A stretch of 64,000 nt of DNA from Clostridia bacterium (GCA_017525875.1 JAFXSG010000004.1:1-64000); one strand, 5' to 3'; positions 50,864 through 60,340 are shown, counted from the first letter of the stretch. The notes: a model not told the origin generated them from the letters alone. Made by a program: numbers and translations.

Positions 50864-52495
50864 TCAACGGTTGAATACTTCAGCGTTTTTTTCGCGATTT
50901 TCGAGCGAGGCGGCCACGAAGCCCCTGAACAGCGGGTGCGCGCAGTCCGGCCTGGAGCGGAACTCCGGATGGAACTGGACACCGACGAACCAGGGGTGAG
51001 CGGGCAGCTCGACGATCTCCGCAAGGCCGCGCTTCGGGTTCCAGCCGACGAAGCTCATGCCTGCCTTTTTGAAATCCTCGAGGAATTCGTTGTTGAATTC
51101 GTAACGGTGGCGGTGCCGCTCGCGGATCTCCTTTTCGCCGTACAGCGCGATGGAGCGGCTGCCCTCCTCAAGGCGGCAGGTGTAGCTGCCGAGGCGGAGC
51201 GTGCCGCCGATGCGGTCGAGGTTGCCGATCTGATCCGCCATGAGCGAAACGACCGGGTGCCGGGTGTTGAAATCCACCTCGGTGGAATGCGCGTCCTTCC
51301 AGCCGATAACGTGCCGCGCGAACTCGATGACGGCGATCTGCATGCCGAGGCATATGCCGAAATACGGAACGCCGTGTTCGCGTGCGTAGCGCGCCGCGAT
51401 CATCATGCCCTCAAGGCCCCTTTCGCCGAAGCCTCCGGGCACGAGGATGCCGTCGAGACCGGCCAGGCTGCTTTCGGCGTCGCCCTTTTCAAGGCTCTCC
51501 GCGGCGATCCATTTGATATTCACGCGGGCGTGGTTCGCGATGCCGCTGTGGCGGAGCGCCTCCGCGACCGACAGATACGCGTCGTGCAGCTCAACGTATT
51601 TTCCGACGAGGCCGATCGTGCATTCCCCGCGCGGCGCAAGGTCCGTTTCGACCATCCTCCTCCATTCGGCAAGATCGGGCTCGCGGCATTCGAGACGCAG
51701 CTTGCGGATGACGGCCTTTGAAAGCCCGTTCTCCTCAAGCATAAGGGGCACCTCGTAAAGCGATCTCGCGTTGAGGTTCTCGATGACGTTCTCCTCCGCT
51801 GTGTTGCAGAACAGCGCGATCTTGGCGCGGATGCCGCGCTCGAGAGGGTAATCGCTGCGGCAGACGATGATATCGGGCTGGATACCGACGCTCTGAAGCT
51901 CCTTGACGGAGTGCTGCGTGGGTTTTGTCTTGAGCTCGCCCGAAGCGGTCAGATAGGGAACGAGGGTAACGTGTATGAAGCAGCAGTTGTCGGGCCCGAG
52001 CGTGGTGCGCAGCTGACGGATCGCTTCAAGGAAGGGCTGGGACTCGATGTCGCCCACGGTGCCGCCGATCTCAACGATCATAACGTCCGGGGCGAGCTTT
52101 GTGACGGCGCGGCGGATGCGGTGCTTGATCTCGTCCGTGATATGCGGGATTATCTGAACGGTGCCGCCCTGATAGCCGCCGCAGCGCTCGCGCTCGATGA
52201 CGGAGGAAAAGATCTGGCCTGTGGTGGTGTTGTTGAGCTTTGTGAGCTCCTCGTCGATGAAGCGCTCGTAATGACCGATGTCGAGATCGGTCTCGGCGCC
52301 GTCTTCGGTGACGAACACCTCGCCGTGCTGATAGGGGTTCATGGTGCCGGGGTCGACGTTGAGGTAGGGATCCAGCTTCATGATCGAAACGCTGCAGCCT
52401 CTCGCCTTCAAAAGCCGGCCGAGGGACGCCGCCGTGATGCCCTTGCCGAGGCCGGACACGACGCCGCCGGTTACGAAGATCAGTTTGGTTTCCAT
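50864..52495 (-). CDS. pyrG: CTP synthase
   Basis: Converts UTP to CTP using ATP and glutamine. The 543-residue protein has the N-terminal synthetase domain ([30 protein letters not shown], and [38 protein letters not shown]) and a class I glutaminase domain with the nucleophile in YFGICLGMQ and [10 protein letters not shown] before it. Length and motifs are normal. No Shine-Dalgarno sequence precedes the ATG; an eight-codon reading frame with a good ribosome site ends six bases before it. Confidence 0.98.
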   Translation of the reverse strand: METKLIFVTGGVVSGLGKGITAASLGRLLKARGCSVSIMKLDPYLNVDPGTMNPYQHGEVFVTEDGAETDLDIGHYERFIDEELTKLNNTTTGQIFSSVIERERCGGYQGGTVQIIPHITDEIKHRIRRAVTKLAPDVMIVEIGGTVGDIESQPFLEAIRQLRTTLGPDNCCFIHVTLVPYLTASGELKTKPTQHSVKELQSVGIQPDIIVCRSDYPLERGIRAKIALFCNTAEENVIENLNARSLYEVPLMLEENGLSKAVIRKLRLECREPDLAEWRRMVETDLAPRGECTIGLVGKYVELHDAYLSVAEALRHSGIANHARVNIKWIAAESLEKGDAESSLAGLDGILVPGGFGERGLEGMMIAARYAREHGVPYFGICLGMQIAVIEFARHVIGWKDAHSTEVDFNTRHPVVSLMADQIGNLDRIGGTLRLGSYTCRLEEGSRSIALYGEKEIRERHRHRYEFNNEFLEDFKKAGMSFVGWNPKRGLAEIVELPAHPWFVGVQFHPEFRSRPDCAHPLFRGFVAASLENREKNAEVFNR

Positions 52496-52580
52496 GGGGT
52501 GTTACGTGGGTGCGGAAAAGAAAACCACGACCCAATCTCCTTTACGTATATTGAAGACCGTCGGCGGCAGATCCGCCGGC

Positions 52581-53582
52581 TTATCTGTCCTCTCTGAAAT
52601 AGGCCAGGCCAAGCGCCTCGGGGGGCTGGTCCTCCTTCTTTTTGCGCAGCGAGACGATGATCAGCACTATGATAGTGACCACGTAGGGCAGCATGCGGAA
52701 GAGCTCCTGCGAACGCCTCGTGAGCGCGGAGGCGAAGAGCAGATACGCCCAGAAGAAGATGCCGAACAGGTACGAGCCCCAGATCGAGCGCAGGGGCTTC
52801 CACGTTGCGAAGATGACGAGCGCCACGGCGAGCCAGCCGAGGTTTTCGATCGTGCCGTCGTTCGCCCAGGTGCCCTTGACGTAGTCCATAACGTAGTACA
52901 CGCCGCCGAGGCCGGTGATGCCGGTGCCGACGCAGGTGGCAAGGTATTTGTTGCGGATGACGTTGATGCCCGCCGCGTCCGCCGTGGCGGGGTTCTCGCC
53001 GACCGCGCGGAGGTTAAGGCCCTTGTTGGTCCTGTTCAGGAAGACGTGCACCAGCACCGCGACGATGACCGCGAGATAGACCATCAGACCGTAGCCGAGG
53101 AACAGCTTTTTGATGATATCCGGGGCGGGGATGAACGAGAACACGCCCGCACGGAAGACCTTGCTCGTAGCCGCGACGCTGATCTGACCGACGCCGCCCG
53201 CGAGCTTGTTGAGCGAGCCGCCGAAGAAGTTCGCGAGACCCGCGCCGAAGATGGTCAGCGTGAGACCGGTGACGTTCTGGTTGGCGCGGAGGGTGATGGT
53301 GAGGAAGCTGTAGATGAGCCCGCCGAACGCCGCCGCCGCGAACGCGGAGACGAGCGCGATGATCAGCATCAGCACGGGCGAGGGCGCTCGGCCCGCCGCC
53401 TCGCAGGCGCTTTCATAGAAGAACGCCGCGGCAAGGCTCGCGATGCCGCCCATATACATCGTGCCGGGAACGCCGAGGTTGAGGTTGCCGGATTTCTCGG
53501 TCAGGATCTCGCCGACGGAGCCGAACATGATGACCGTTCCGAAGGAGATGGCCGCCTGAAATAGAGTTATGAATACGTTCAT
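52581..53582 (-). CDS. Nucleoside-type ABC transporter permease (NupQ/YufQ-like)
   Basis: A 333-residue inner-membrane permease with eight to ten hydrophobic segments. It belongs to the BmpA-type nucleoside/simple-sugar ABC group: it starts LFQAAISFGTVIMFGSVGEILTEKSGNLNLGVPGTMYMGG and has NVTGLTLTIFGAGLANFFGG and GLNLRAVGENPATADAAGINV. It follows the first permease by 28 bases and precedes pyrG. Position next to a CTP synthase fits a role in nucleoside uptake, but the substrate is an inference. Confidence 0.9.
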   Translation of the reverse strand: MNVFITLFQAAISFGTVIMFGSVGEILTEKSGNLNLGVPGTMYMGGIASLAAAFFYESACEAAGRAPSPVLMLIIALVSAFAAAAFGGLIYSFLTITLRANQNVTGLTLTIFGAGLANFFGGSLNKLAGGVGQISVAATSKVFRAGVFSFIPAPDIIKKLFLGYGLMVYLAVIVAVLVHVFLNRTNKGLNLRAVGENPATADAAGINVIRNKYLATCVGTGITGLGGVYYVMDYVKGTWANDGTIENLGWLAVALVIFATWKPLRSIWGSYLFGIFFWAYLLFASALTRRSQELFRMLPYVVTIIVLIIVSLRKKKEDQPPEALGLAYFREDR

Positions 53583-53610
53583 TGGCTTTTCCTTTCCTGA
53601 GCGGTGGGAC

Positions 53611-54678
53611 TCAGTTTTCCTCCGCCTTTGAGAGGCCTAATCGATAGTTGATGAAGAACTCGCTGCCGAGGATGAAGAACAGTATCACGCCCATGATCAT
53701 CTTGGACAGATTGTCGTTGATGTTGAAGCGGGAGGCGATCTCCTTTGCGCCCATCTCGAGGAAGACGAGCAGGAACGAGATCAGCACCATGACGAAGGTG
53801 TTGAACTTTGCGAGCCACGCCACGATGATCGCGACGAAGCCCCTGCCGCCCGCGGTGCTCGTGGAGATCGTGTGACCCTGACCGGCAACGGAGATGAAGC
53901 CCGCTATGCCGCAGATCATGCCGGAGAGCGTGACCGTGCGTACCGTGACCGCGGGGACGTTGATGCCCGCGTATTTCGCCGTATTCCGGCTCCCGCCGAC
54001 GACCGCGATCTCATAGCCGTGCTTTGTGAAGCGCAGGTAGCAGTAGACGAGCACGACGAGCAGTAAGACGATGACCACGTTCAGCCCGTACATCTGCCCG
54101 AAGAGGGGCGGGAACCAGCCCTTCTGCGTTTCCGGATTGATCGTGCCGACGATGCCGGAGCCGTAGGAGTTTTCCCAGAAGGTCACGAAGAACGCGGTGA
54201 GCTGGATGGCGATGTAGTTCATCATCAGCGTGAAGAGCGTTTCGTTCGTGTTCAGCTTTGCCTTGGAGATGGCGGGGATGAAGCCCCAGAAGCCGCCGGC
54301 AAGCGCGGCCGCGATGAACATCACGATGAGCAGCAGCGCGGCGGGGAGGGACTTGAGGTAGATCATGCACGCGGCGGCCGCGATGCCTCCCATGAGGATC
54401 TGCCCTTCCGCGCCGATGTTCCAGAACTTCATCTTGAAGGCCGGAGCGAGGCCGACGCCGATGCAGAGCAGCATCATGATATCGCGAATGGCGTTCCAGA
54501 CCCTGCGGGACGTTCCGAAAACGCCCGTGAACATGGTCGAATACACCTTGAGCGGGTTCATTTTGGTGAGCAGATAGATGATGACCGCGTCGAGCAGCAG
54601 CGCGAGCACGATCGCCGCGAAGCGCACCAGCCATTGCTGCCACAGGGGCATGTTCGTTCTTTTCCGGATGCGAAGCAT
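53611..54678 (-). CDS. Nucleoside-type ABC transporter permease (NupP/YufP-like)
   Basis: A 355-residue inner-membrane permease, partner of the preceding one in the heterodimeric channel. Landmarks are FKMKFWNIGAEGQILMGGIAAAA, LNTNETLFTLMMNYIAIQLTAFFV, and YEIAVVGGSRNTAKYAGINVPAVTVRTV. About ten membrane segments. GGAAGGAAG lies before the ATG at 54678. It follows the ATPase gene by 51 bases, giving the normal order ATPase - permease - permease of this transporter class. Confidence 0.92.
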   Translation of the reverse strand: MLRIRKRTNMPLWQQWLVRFAAIVLALLLDAVIIYLLTKMNPLKVYSTMFTGVFGTSRRVWNAIRDIMMLLCIGVGLAPAFKMKFWNIGAEGQILMGGIAAAACMIYLKSLPAALLLIVMFIAAALAGGFWGFIPAISKAKLNTNETLFTLMMNYIAIQLTAFFVTFWENSYGSGIVGTINPETQKGWFPPLFGQMYGLNVVIVLLLVVLVYCYLRFTKHGYEIAVVGGSRNTAKYAGINVPAVTVRTVTLSGMICGIAGFISVAGQGHTISTSTAGGRGFVAIIVAWLAKFNTFVMVLISFLLVFLEMGAKEIASRFNINDNLSKMIMGVILFFILGSEFFINYRLGLSKAEEN

Positions 54679-54729
54679 AGTCTTCCTTCCTTAATAAGTC
54701 ATGCTGTGATGGTTCGTAACGAAGCAGGC

Positions 54730-56283
54730 TCAGTCGGCCGCCGGGCCGGTGTTTCCGCCAAGGCTCGTCATCATGAGGCCGACCTGGTCCTTGCGGGCGG
54801 TGCGCCCGTCCACGATGCCGCTGATCCTGCCCGCGCAGAGCACCAGGATGCGGTCGCAGAGCTCGAGCAGAACGTCCAGATCCTCGCCGACGTAGATGAC
54901 GGCGCCGCCGTTCAGCTTCCGCTCGTTCAGCAGGCGGTAGATCGCGTAGCTGGTGTAGATATCGAGCCCGCGGACGGCGTAGGCGGCCATCAGCAGCGAG
55001 GGCTCGCTTGCGAGCTCGCGCCCGACGAGCACCTTCTGCACGTTGCCGCCGGAGAGCTTGCGGACGGGAGTATCGAGGTTCGGCGTCATGACCTCCAGCT
55101 CATCAACGACCTTTTTCGCGAGGTCGAGGGGTTTTCTGCGGTCCGTCAGGCCGAGCCTGCCCTCCTTGTAGCTGCGGAGCATCATGTTGTCCGGTATGTT
55201 CATGCTGCCCACGAGGCCCATGCCGAGCCTGTCCTCCGGAACGAAGGCGAGGCTGATGCCGAGGGCGCGTATCTGCTCCGCGTCGTATTTTTTGATATCC
55301 TCTTCCTTGCCCGTTCTGGGGTCGATATAGATCATCGACGAGCCGCTCATCGTCGGGATGAGCCCGGCCACGGCCTCGAGCAGCTCCTTCTGTCCGCTGC
55401 CGGTGATGCCCGCGATGCCGAGGATCTCGCCGCTGTACGCGTCGAAGGAAACGTTGTCGAGCCTGAGAACGCCCATATGGTCCTTCACGGAAAGGTTTCT
55501 GATCTTGAGGCGGAGCTTCTTGTCCTCAACGAACGGGCGGTCGATGTTGAGCGAGACAGCGTGGCCGACCATCATGTCGGAAAGCTTCTGCGCGTCCGCG
55601 TCCTTCGTCAGGATGTCGCCCACGTACTCGCCCTTGCGCATGATCGCGACGCGGTCGGAGATCTCGAGCACCTCGTTCAGCTTGTGGGTGATGATGACGA
55701 TGCTCTTGCCGTCCGCCTTCATGGCGCGCATGACGTCGAACAGCGCCTCGGTCTCCTGCGGGGTGAGCACGGCGGTGGGCTCGTCCAGAATAAGAACGTC
55801 CGCACCGCGGTAAAGCGCCTTGACTATCTCAAGCGTCTGCTTTTCGGATACGGACATTTCATAGACTTTTTTATCGGGATCGACGGTGAAATTATAGCGC
55901 TCGCAGATCGAGCGGATGGCGGCCTTGGTCTTCTTGAGGGAGTCGCGGATGCCGAGCTTCACGTTCTCGGCGGCGGTGAACACGTCCACGAGCTTGAAAT
56001 GCTGGTGGATCATGCCGATATGAAGATCGTGCGCGTCCTTCGGGGAGCGGATATGTGCGGGCTTGCCGTCCACGTAGATGCTGCCGCTGTCCGGGAAATA
56101 GATGCCGGAGAGCATGTTCATCAGCGTGGTCTTGCCGCTGCCGTTCTCGCCGAGGAGGGAGAGGATCTCGCCCTTCATGATATCGAGCGAAACGTTCCGG
56201 TTCGCCCTTATCGTGCCGAAGGTCTTGCTGATATCGACCATCCGGACGGCGTATTCGCTGCGCTGTGTGTTGACGCTTTCCAT
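54730..56283 (-). CDS. Nucleoside-type ABC transporter double ATPase
   Basis: A 517-residue protein with two fused nucleotide-binding domains, as in sugar/nucleoside importers. Domain 1 has Walker A LGENGSGKTT, a diverged signature (MSVSEKQ in place of LSGGQ) and Walker B ADVLILDEPTAVL. Domain 2 has a diverged Walker A (GITGSGQKE), an intact LSGGNVQK and a diverged Walker B (LLMAAYAVRGLD). So only one of the two composite ATP sites looks complete, which is known in this class. The ATG at 56283 is preferred over one three codons earlier because AAGGA is then correctly spaced. The BMP-type binding lipoprotein is not adjacent and not in the window. Confidence 0.92.
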   Translation of the reverse strand: MESVNTQRSEYAVRMVDISKTFGTIRANRNVSLDIMKGEILSLLGENGSGKTTLMNMLSGIYFPDSGSIYVDGKPAHIRSPKDAHDLHIGMIHQHFKLVDVFTAAENVKLGIRDSLKKTKAAIRSICERYNFTVDPDKKVYEMSVSEKQTLEIVKALYRGADVLILDEPTAVLTPQETEALFDVMRAMKADGKSIVIITHKLNEVLEISDRVAIMRKGEYVGDILTKDADAQKLSDMMVGHAVSLNIDRPFVEDKKLRLKIRNLSVKDHMGVLRLDNVSFDAYSGEILGIAGITGSGQKELLEAVAGLIPTMSGSSMIYIDPRTGKEEDIKKYDAEQIRALGISLAFVPEDRLGMGLVGSMNIPDNMMLRSYKEGRLGLTDRRKPLDLAKKVVDELEVMTPNLDTPVRKLSGGNVQKVLVGRELASEPSLLMAAYAVRGLDIYTSYAIYRLLNERKLNGGAVIYVGEDLDVLLELCDRILVLCAGRISGIVDGRTARKDQVGLMMTSLGGNTGPAAD

Positions 56284-56933
56284 ACTGCACATCCTTGAAA
56301 ATATTTATTGCGGAATGCCGTTGTTCGCGCCTTTTTCAAGGCGGGGAACAAATAAAACCACAACTTATATTATAACAGAAACGGCGGCCCGTGTAAACCC
56401 GGGAAATGACGGAAAAGCGCAAAATTGAGCGAATTCGAGCGAATGGCGAGCCGCCCGCCTGCTCGTGCCGCTCACCCCTCAGGAGGAACCGTCGATCCGT
56501 ACGGCTTCCATTCAGGCCGGAGGGCTTCCCCTTGAGGAAAAGGTCTGGATTACTTACTTCAACCCGTAGGGGCGGCAACCTGCCGCCCGCATAAACGGCG
56601 GGCACGGAAAGCGGCGGAGGATCGTTGCTTCCGGGCTTCGTTTTTCCATCATGGTATAAGTTTTTCCCACGGGCGGCAGATTGCCGCCCCTACGACCGAT
56701 TGGACACGACCCGCGGGCTTCCCCTCGAGGCGAATGCCCGAAACCGACGACGACCAGGTCCGCAGGCCCGAGGAAGGGTGTTTGAAAATCGAACATCATA
56801 ATAAAGAATACAGATATAGAAAGCAGGATGTATAATAATACTCCGTCATCCGGGAGGATGACGGAGCGTGCGAAGACCCCGAGGGGGAATGATTCGGTTT
56901 TCTTCCGGCCTGGGCTAAAGCGCAAGATCGGCC
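56284..56933. other. 650-bp intergenic region with repeats, no gene
   Basis: No convincing coding sequence. It contains two inverted GC-rich copies (listed separately), two GGGCTTCCCCTNGAGG words (about 56521 and 56713) and a CCGTCATCC/GGATGACGG hairpin near 56847-56867. A TATAAC-type box near 56370 could start the ABC operon, but without a clear -35. Confidence 0.6.
56565..56694. repeat. Inverted 25-bp GTAGGGGCGGCA repeats flanking 80 bp
   Basis: A 25-base sequence starting CGTAGGGGCGGCA (56565-56589) recurs in reverse complement at 56670-56694 with a single difference. Each copy is itself a small palindrome (GGGCGGCA/TGCCGCCC). The 80 bases between have no reading frame of note, which resembles a miniature inverted-repeat element. 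Confidence 0.8.
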
Positions 56934-57677
56934 TTACGCGCCTCTTCCCGGCACTATCGGGCAGTCCCAGAACAGCAGCTTGCCGTTGTATTTTTCAGCA
57001 ATGCGGATGGCCTGGACGGTCACGGCGTCGACATCGGTCTTTTTGAATGCCGATATGCGGTGCAGTATGACGCCGCAGGGCAGCTCGTTGCCGTCGAATT
57101 CCTCATAGCCGCCGATAGCGAAGCCCTCGCTGCGCGCCGCTTCTTCAAACTGGCGGCGGACAGGCTCGTTCAGGAAGGCGAAGTGGAGATTGAGCCTGCG
57201 CGGAGCGTCCGAATCGCCGAGCTCGTAGTGCTGAGCGATGATCTCCTCGTTGCGGACGGTCTGATACTTCGCCGCGTCGGGATAGAGGATGCGGAAATAG
57301 CTTGCCCAGTCCTCCTCCTTTTTGCCGCCCACCCTGCAGGTGAACGAACGCTCCTTTTCGGCAAGGAGCTTTAAGGCGTCGTAATCGGCTTTTGAGGCGA
57401 CGTAGAAATAGTACTGACGGATCTTCGCGGTCTCGATATAGCCCGCCATCAGAAGGTCCAGCCTGCGCCTGCACTTTGCGCAGAACGCGACCATATGACG
57501 GATATCGCCGCCGGAAAGCTCCCGGTCCTCCTTCTTCGGGCTGCAGCCCACGTAGGCGAGGATCGGATAGCCTGCGTTCGGCGCGCCGTTATAGAGGGCG
57601 AGATCCACGCAGAACACCGCGTCTTCGCCGTCCAGCCGCCAATCGTATTCAAGAAGTTCGTCCCGTTTGGACGCCAT
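56934..57677 (-). CDS. DUF695/RraB-like protein
   Basis: A 247-residue soluble protein. The N-terminal half (WRLDGEDAVFCVDLALYNGAPNAGYPILAYVGCSPK) resembles DUF695. The C-terminal half (NLHFAFLNEPVRRQFEEAARSEGFAIGGYEEFDGNELPCGVILHRISAFKKTDVDAVTVQAIRIAEKYNGKLLFWDCPIV) resembles RraB, the regulator of ribonuclease E in Proteobacteria. In Firmicutes the partner would have to be a different nuclease or none, so no function can be claimed. AAAGGAAA precedes the ATG at 57677. It follows alaS by 34 bases and probably shares its promoter. Confidence 0.72.
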   Translation of the reverse strand: MASKRDELLEYDWRLDGEDAVFCVDLALYNGAPNAGYPILAYVGCSPKKEDRELSGGDIRHMVAFCAKCRRRLDLLMAGYIETAKIRQYYFYVASKADYDALKLLAEKERSFTCRVGGKKEEDWASYFRILYPDAAKYQTVRNEEIIAQHYELGDSDAPRRLNLHFAFLNEPVRRQFEEAARSEGFAIGGYEEFDGNELPCGVILHRISAFKKTDVDAVTVQAIRIAEKYNGKLLFWDCPIVPGRGA

Positions 57678-57711
57678 GGTTTTTCCTTTCGTACCGGGGG
57701 AAGCTCCGGGA

Positions 57712-59505
57712 TCAGTCGTTCGGGATGAGAACGGCCTTGATGCGGCGCACGCCCGCACTTGAAGCTTCTTCCTTCTTGATCTTGAAGGTGCCGAGCTCGC
57801 CGGTGTGGGTCGCATGGGGGCCGCCGCACATCTCGCAGGAGTAGTCGCCCATCGTGTAGACCTTGACTACGTCGCCGTAGGTGAACAGGCCGATAGCGCC
57901 GCGCGCCTTCGCCTCTTCGTAGGGCATTTCCTCGCAGGTGATCGGAACGTCCGCCTTTATCGCGTCGTTCACGAATTTTTCGACCTCCGCGAGCTCCTCG
58001 GGAGTGACCTTGCGGCCGAAGGAGAAGTCGAAGCGGAGCCTTTCGGGGGTGATGTTGGAGCCCTTCTGGGAGATAGTGTCGTCGTGCAGCACGCTGCGCA
58101 GCGCCGCCTGCAGCAGATGGGTCGCGGAATGGAGCTTGGTCGTGGTCTCGGAATGGTCCGCAAGGCCGCCCTTGAACTTCTGCTCCGCGCCCGCGCGGGA
58201 CTTGGCCTGATGCTCCGCAAACGCCTTTTCGTAGCCCTCGATATCGACCGTGAGACCGTTCTCGGAGGCAAGCTCCCGCGTGAAATCGATCGGGAAGCCG
58301 AAGGTGTCGAACAGATGGAACGCGGTAACGCCGTCGATGCGGCCATCCGGGAAGCTGTTCTTGATGCGCTCGAATTCCTTCGTGCCCTGGCGGAGCGTCT
58401 TCTGGAACTTCTGCTCCTCCTTGTCGAGCTCCGAAACGATCAGTTCGCGGTGCTCGCTGAGCTCGGGATAGATATCGCCGTAGGTGGCGACGACCGCTTC
58501 TGCGACCTTGGAAAGGCTCATCTCGGGCATGCCGAGCTGCATCGCGTAGCGCAGCGCGCGGCGGATGATCCTGCGCAGGATATAGCCCTGGTCGACGTTC
58601 GACGGCACGACGCCGCGCTGATCGCCCAGCATGAAGGCGGCGGTGCGCATATGGTCCGCGATGATGCGGAACGCTTTGGTGACGGCGGGCTCATCACGGT
58701 AATTCTTGCCGGAAAGCTCCGCGATCTTCGCGAGGATGAGCGAGAACGCGTCGGTATCGTAGACGCTCTCGACGCCCTGCAGCGTGGCGACGGTGCGCTC
58801 AAGACCCATGCCGGTGTCGACGTTCTTCTGCGCGAGGGGCTCGTAGCGTCCGTCCGCGGTCTTATTGTACTGCATGAAAACGTCGTTCCAGATCTCAAGG
58901 TACTTGCCGCAGTGGCAGCCGGGGAAGCAGTCCTCTCCGCAGGGCTCCTTGCCGGTGTCGATGAACATCTCGGTATCGGGCCCGCAGGGGCCGGTCTGGC
59001 CGGCGGGGCCCCACCAGTTGTGCTCCCTGCCGAGGTAGAAGATATGGGAGGGATCAACGCCCATCTCGACCCAGCGGTCGTGCGCCTCAGTATCCCTCGG
59101 AAGGCCCTCTTCGCCCGCGAAGCAGGTGAAATAGAGCTTGTCCTTCGGAATGCCGAGCCACTTTTCATCGGTCAGGAACTCCCAGCTCCACGCGATCGCG
59201 TCGTGCTTGAAATAATCGCCGAGGGACCAGTTGCCCAGCATCTCGAAGAAGGTGCAGTGGGAGCTGTCGCCCACCTCGTCGATATCGCCGGTGCGGACGC
59301 ATTTCTGAACGTCGCAGAGGCGGCTGCCGGCGGGGTGCTTGGCGCCGAGCAGATACGGCACAAGCGGATGCATGCCGGCCATCGTGAAGAGCGCGGTCGG
59401 GTCGTTTTCGGGGATCAGCGAGGAGGAGGGGATCACGGCGTGACCCTTCTCGCCGAAGAACTGAAGGAAGAGCCTGCGAAGCTCGGAAGTTGTGAGAGTT
59501 TTCAT
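57712..59505 (-). CDS. alaS: Alanyl-tRNA synthetase lacking the C-Ala domain
   Basis: Charges tRNA-Ala. The 597-residue protein has the class II catalytic core (RRLFLQFFGEKGHAVIPSSSLIP, TFFEMLGNWSLGDYFK, EIWNDVFMQYN, DTGMGLERTVATLQG), a tRNA-recognition region and the editing domain. The latter has zinc-site motifs HSATH (about residue 459) and CGGPHATHTGELG (about residue 560). The chain ends there, so the oligomerisation/C-Ala domain that brings most AlaS proteins to about 870 residues is absent. No frame disruption is visible and the next gene starts normally, so this is the true end. GAGG precedes the ATG. Confidence 0.96.
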   Translation of the reverse strand: MKTLTTSELRRLFLQFFGEKGHAVIPSSSLIPENDPTALFTMAGMHPLVPYLLGAKHPAGSRLCDVQKCVRTGDIDEVGDSSHCTFFEMLGNWSLGDYFKHDAIAWSWEFLTDEKWLGIPKDKLYFTCFAGEEGLPRDTEAHDRWVEMGVDPSHIFYLGREHNWWGPAGQTGPCGPDTEMFIDTGKEPCGEDCFPGCHCGKYLEIWNDVFMQYNKTADGRYEPLAQKNVDTGMGLERTVATLQGVESVYDTDAFSLILAKIAELSGKNYRDEPAVTKAFRIIADHMRTAAFMLGDQRGVVPSNVDQGYILRRIIRRALRYAMQLGMPEMSLSKVAEAVVATYGDIYPELSEHRELIVSELDKEEQKFQKTLRQGTKEFERIKNSFPDGRIDGVTAFHLFDTFGFPIDFTRELASENGLTVDIEGYEKAFAEHQAKSRAGAEQKFKGGLADHSETTTKLHSATHLLQAALRSVLHDDTISQKGSNITPERLRFDFSFGRKVTPEELAEVEKFVNDAIKADVPITCEEMPYEEAKARGAIGLFTYGDVVKVYTMGDYSCEMCGGPHATHTGELGTFKIKKEEASSAGVRRIKAVLIPND

Positions 59506-59542
59506 CGGGGTTTACCTCGTTTTTGTGGATTATCAAAATGTT

Positions 59543-59572
59543 ATTATAGTGCAGGAGCGGGAGCGTTGTCAA
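59543..59572 (-). promoter_or_regulatory. alaS promoter
   Basis: Minus-strand perfect TTGACA (59567-59572), 18-base spacer, perfect TATAAT (59543-59548). The leader is only about 30 bases, so there is no room for a T-box. Confidence 0.93.
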
Positions 59573-59652
59573 GTGCGCGTGGCTTACTGCCCGATGCTGC
59601 CCGATGCTGCCGCCGCAAAGCAGCAAAGCTCGGGGCGATATAGTGAATCTGA

Positions 59653-59682
59653 TTGACGGCAGCGGAAGCACCGTGGTAGAAT
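59653..59682 (+). promoter_or_regulatory. Promoter of the hypothetical gene at 59.7 kb
   Basis: TTGACG (59653-59658), 18-base spacer, TAGAAT (59677-59682). A 10-bp tandem GCCCGATGCT pair lies further upstream near 59589. Confidence 0.7.
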
Positions 59683-59743
59683 ATAAGGGCAAAGAAGCAT
59701 CCATATAATAAGACGTTCGGAAAGGAGTAGGAGAGAAAAGCTT

Positions 59744-60223
59744 ATGCATAAAAGGCTTTTGTTTAAGAAGTATTCTGTTATTATACCGTGCAAGAAAGAT
59801 GATCTGTGCGCTTCTATGAAAAAAGCACTGCATCCGTATCCGTTGATAAGGCACAATCTTTTTTGGCATGGCGAACCGTATGTACTGTATGGGGAATGTG
59901 ATGATCGCTCATTTCATCTTGCCGCAAACGGCAATATGTTTGATGCTTTTATCCCTGTGATCCATGGGAAGATCGTACAGACCGACAACGACGAATGCAG
60001 AGTGGAATACCGATTGATACCGAATAACATAGCTTTAACAGTATGCATGCTTGCTCTTGTCGGTCTTGTCTCCTTTTATGCAGGAAAAGGGGCGGCTTTT
60101 ACGGGTATTGCATCGGCTATCCTGTTTTCGGCATTGTTTATTTCAATAGTATTCGTTATTTCGTGGATTTCGTCAAATATCGAAATGGAAAAGTTCTTGA
60201 AGTATTTGGAGGAGCGCTGCTGA
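59744..60223 (+). CDS. Hypothetical protein with two membrane segments
   Basis: A 159-residue protein of no family I know. The first 100 residues are soluble and beta-rich (SVIIPCKKDDLCASMKKALHPYPLIRHNLFWHGEPYVLYGECDD, then FIPVIHGKIVQTDNDECRVEYRLIP). Two hydrophobic segments follow (about 102-116 and 122-143) before a short charged C-terminus. AGGAGTAGGAGAG precedes the ATG. It has its own promoter and terminator, and it is AT-richer than its neighbours. Confidence 0.65.
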   Translation: MHKRLLFKKYSVIIPCKKDDLCASMKKALHPYPLIRHNLFWHGEPYVLYGECDDRSFHLAANGNMFDAFIPVIHGKIVQTDNDECRVEYRLIPNNIALTVCMLALVGLVSFYAGKGAAFTGIASAILFSALFISIVFVISWISSNIEMEKFLKYLEERC

Positions 60224-60243
60224 CTGTTCGGAAGCAAAAGCAC

Positions 60244-60276
60244 AGCCGGGGCGCCGAAAGGCGCGCTCCGGCTTTT
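60244..60276 (+). terminator. Terminator of the hypothetical gene at 59.7 kb
   Basis: AGCCGG and GCGCC pair with GGCGC and CCGGCT around a GAAA loop, followed by TTTT, 20 bases past the stop codon. Confidence 0.85.
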
Positions 60277-60340
60277 ATCATACTGCGCTCAAGCGCCGGG
60301 CAGTTGGTCATTTTTTGTGAGAGGAATGCAGCTCCTCAGG

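Noticed and set aside
57805-59643. A 612-codon open frame on the plus strand
   Set aside because: Antisense to alaS, which is intact and has its own promoter.
59506-59743. T-box leader for alaS
   Set aside because: The consensus promoter leaves only about 30 bases of leader, and no AGGGUGGNACCGCG-type T-box sequence is present.
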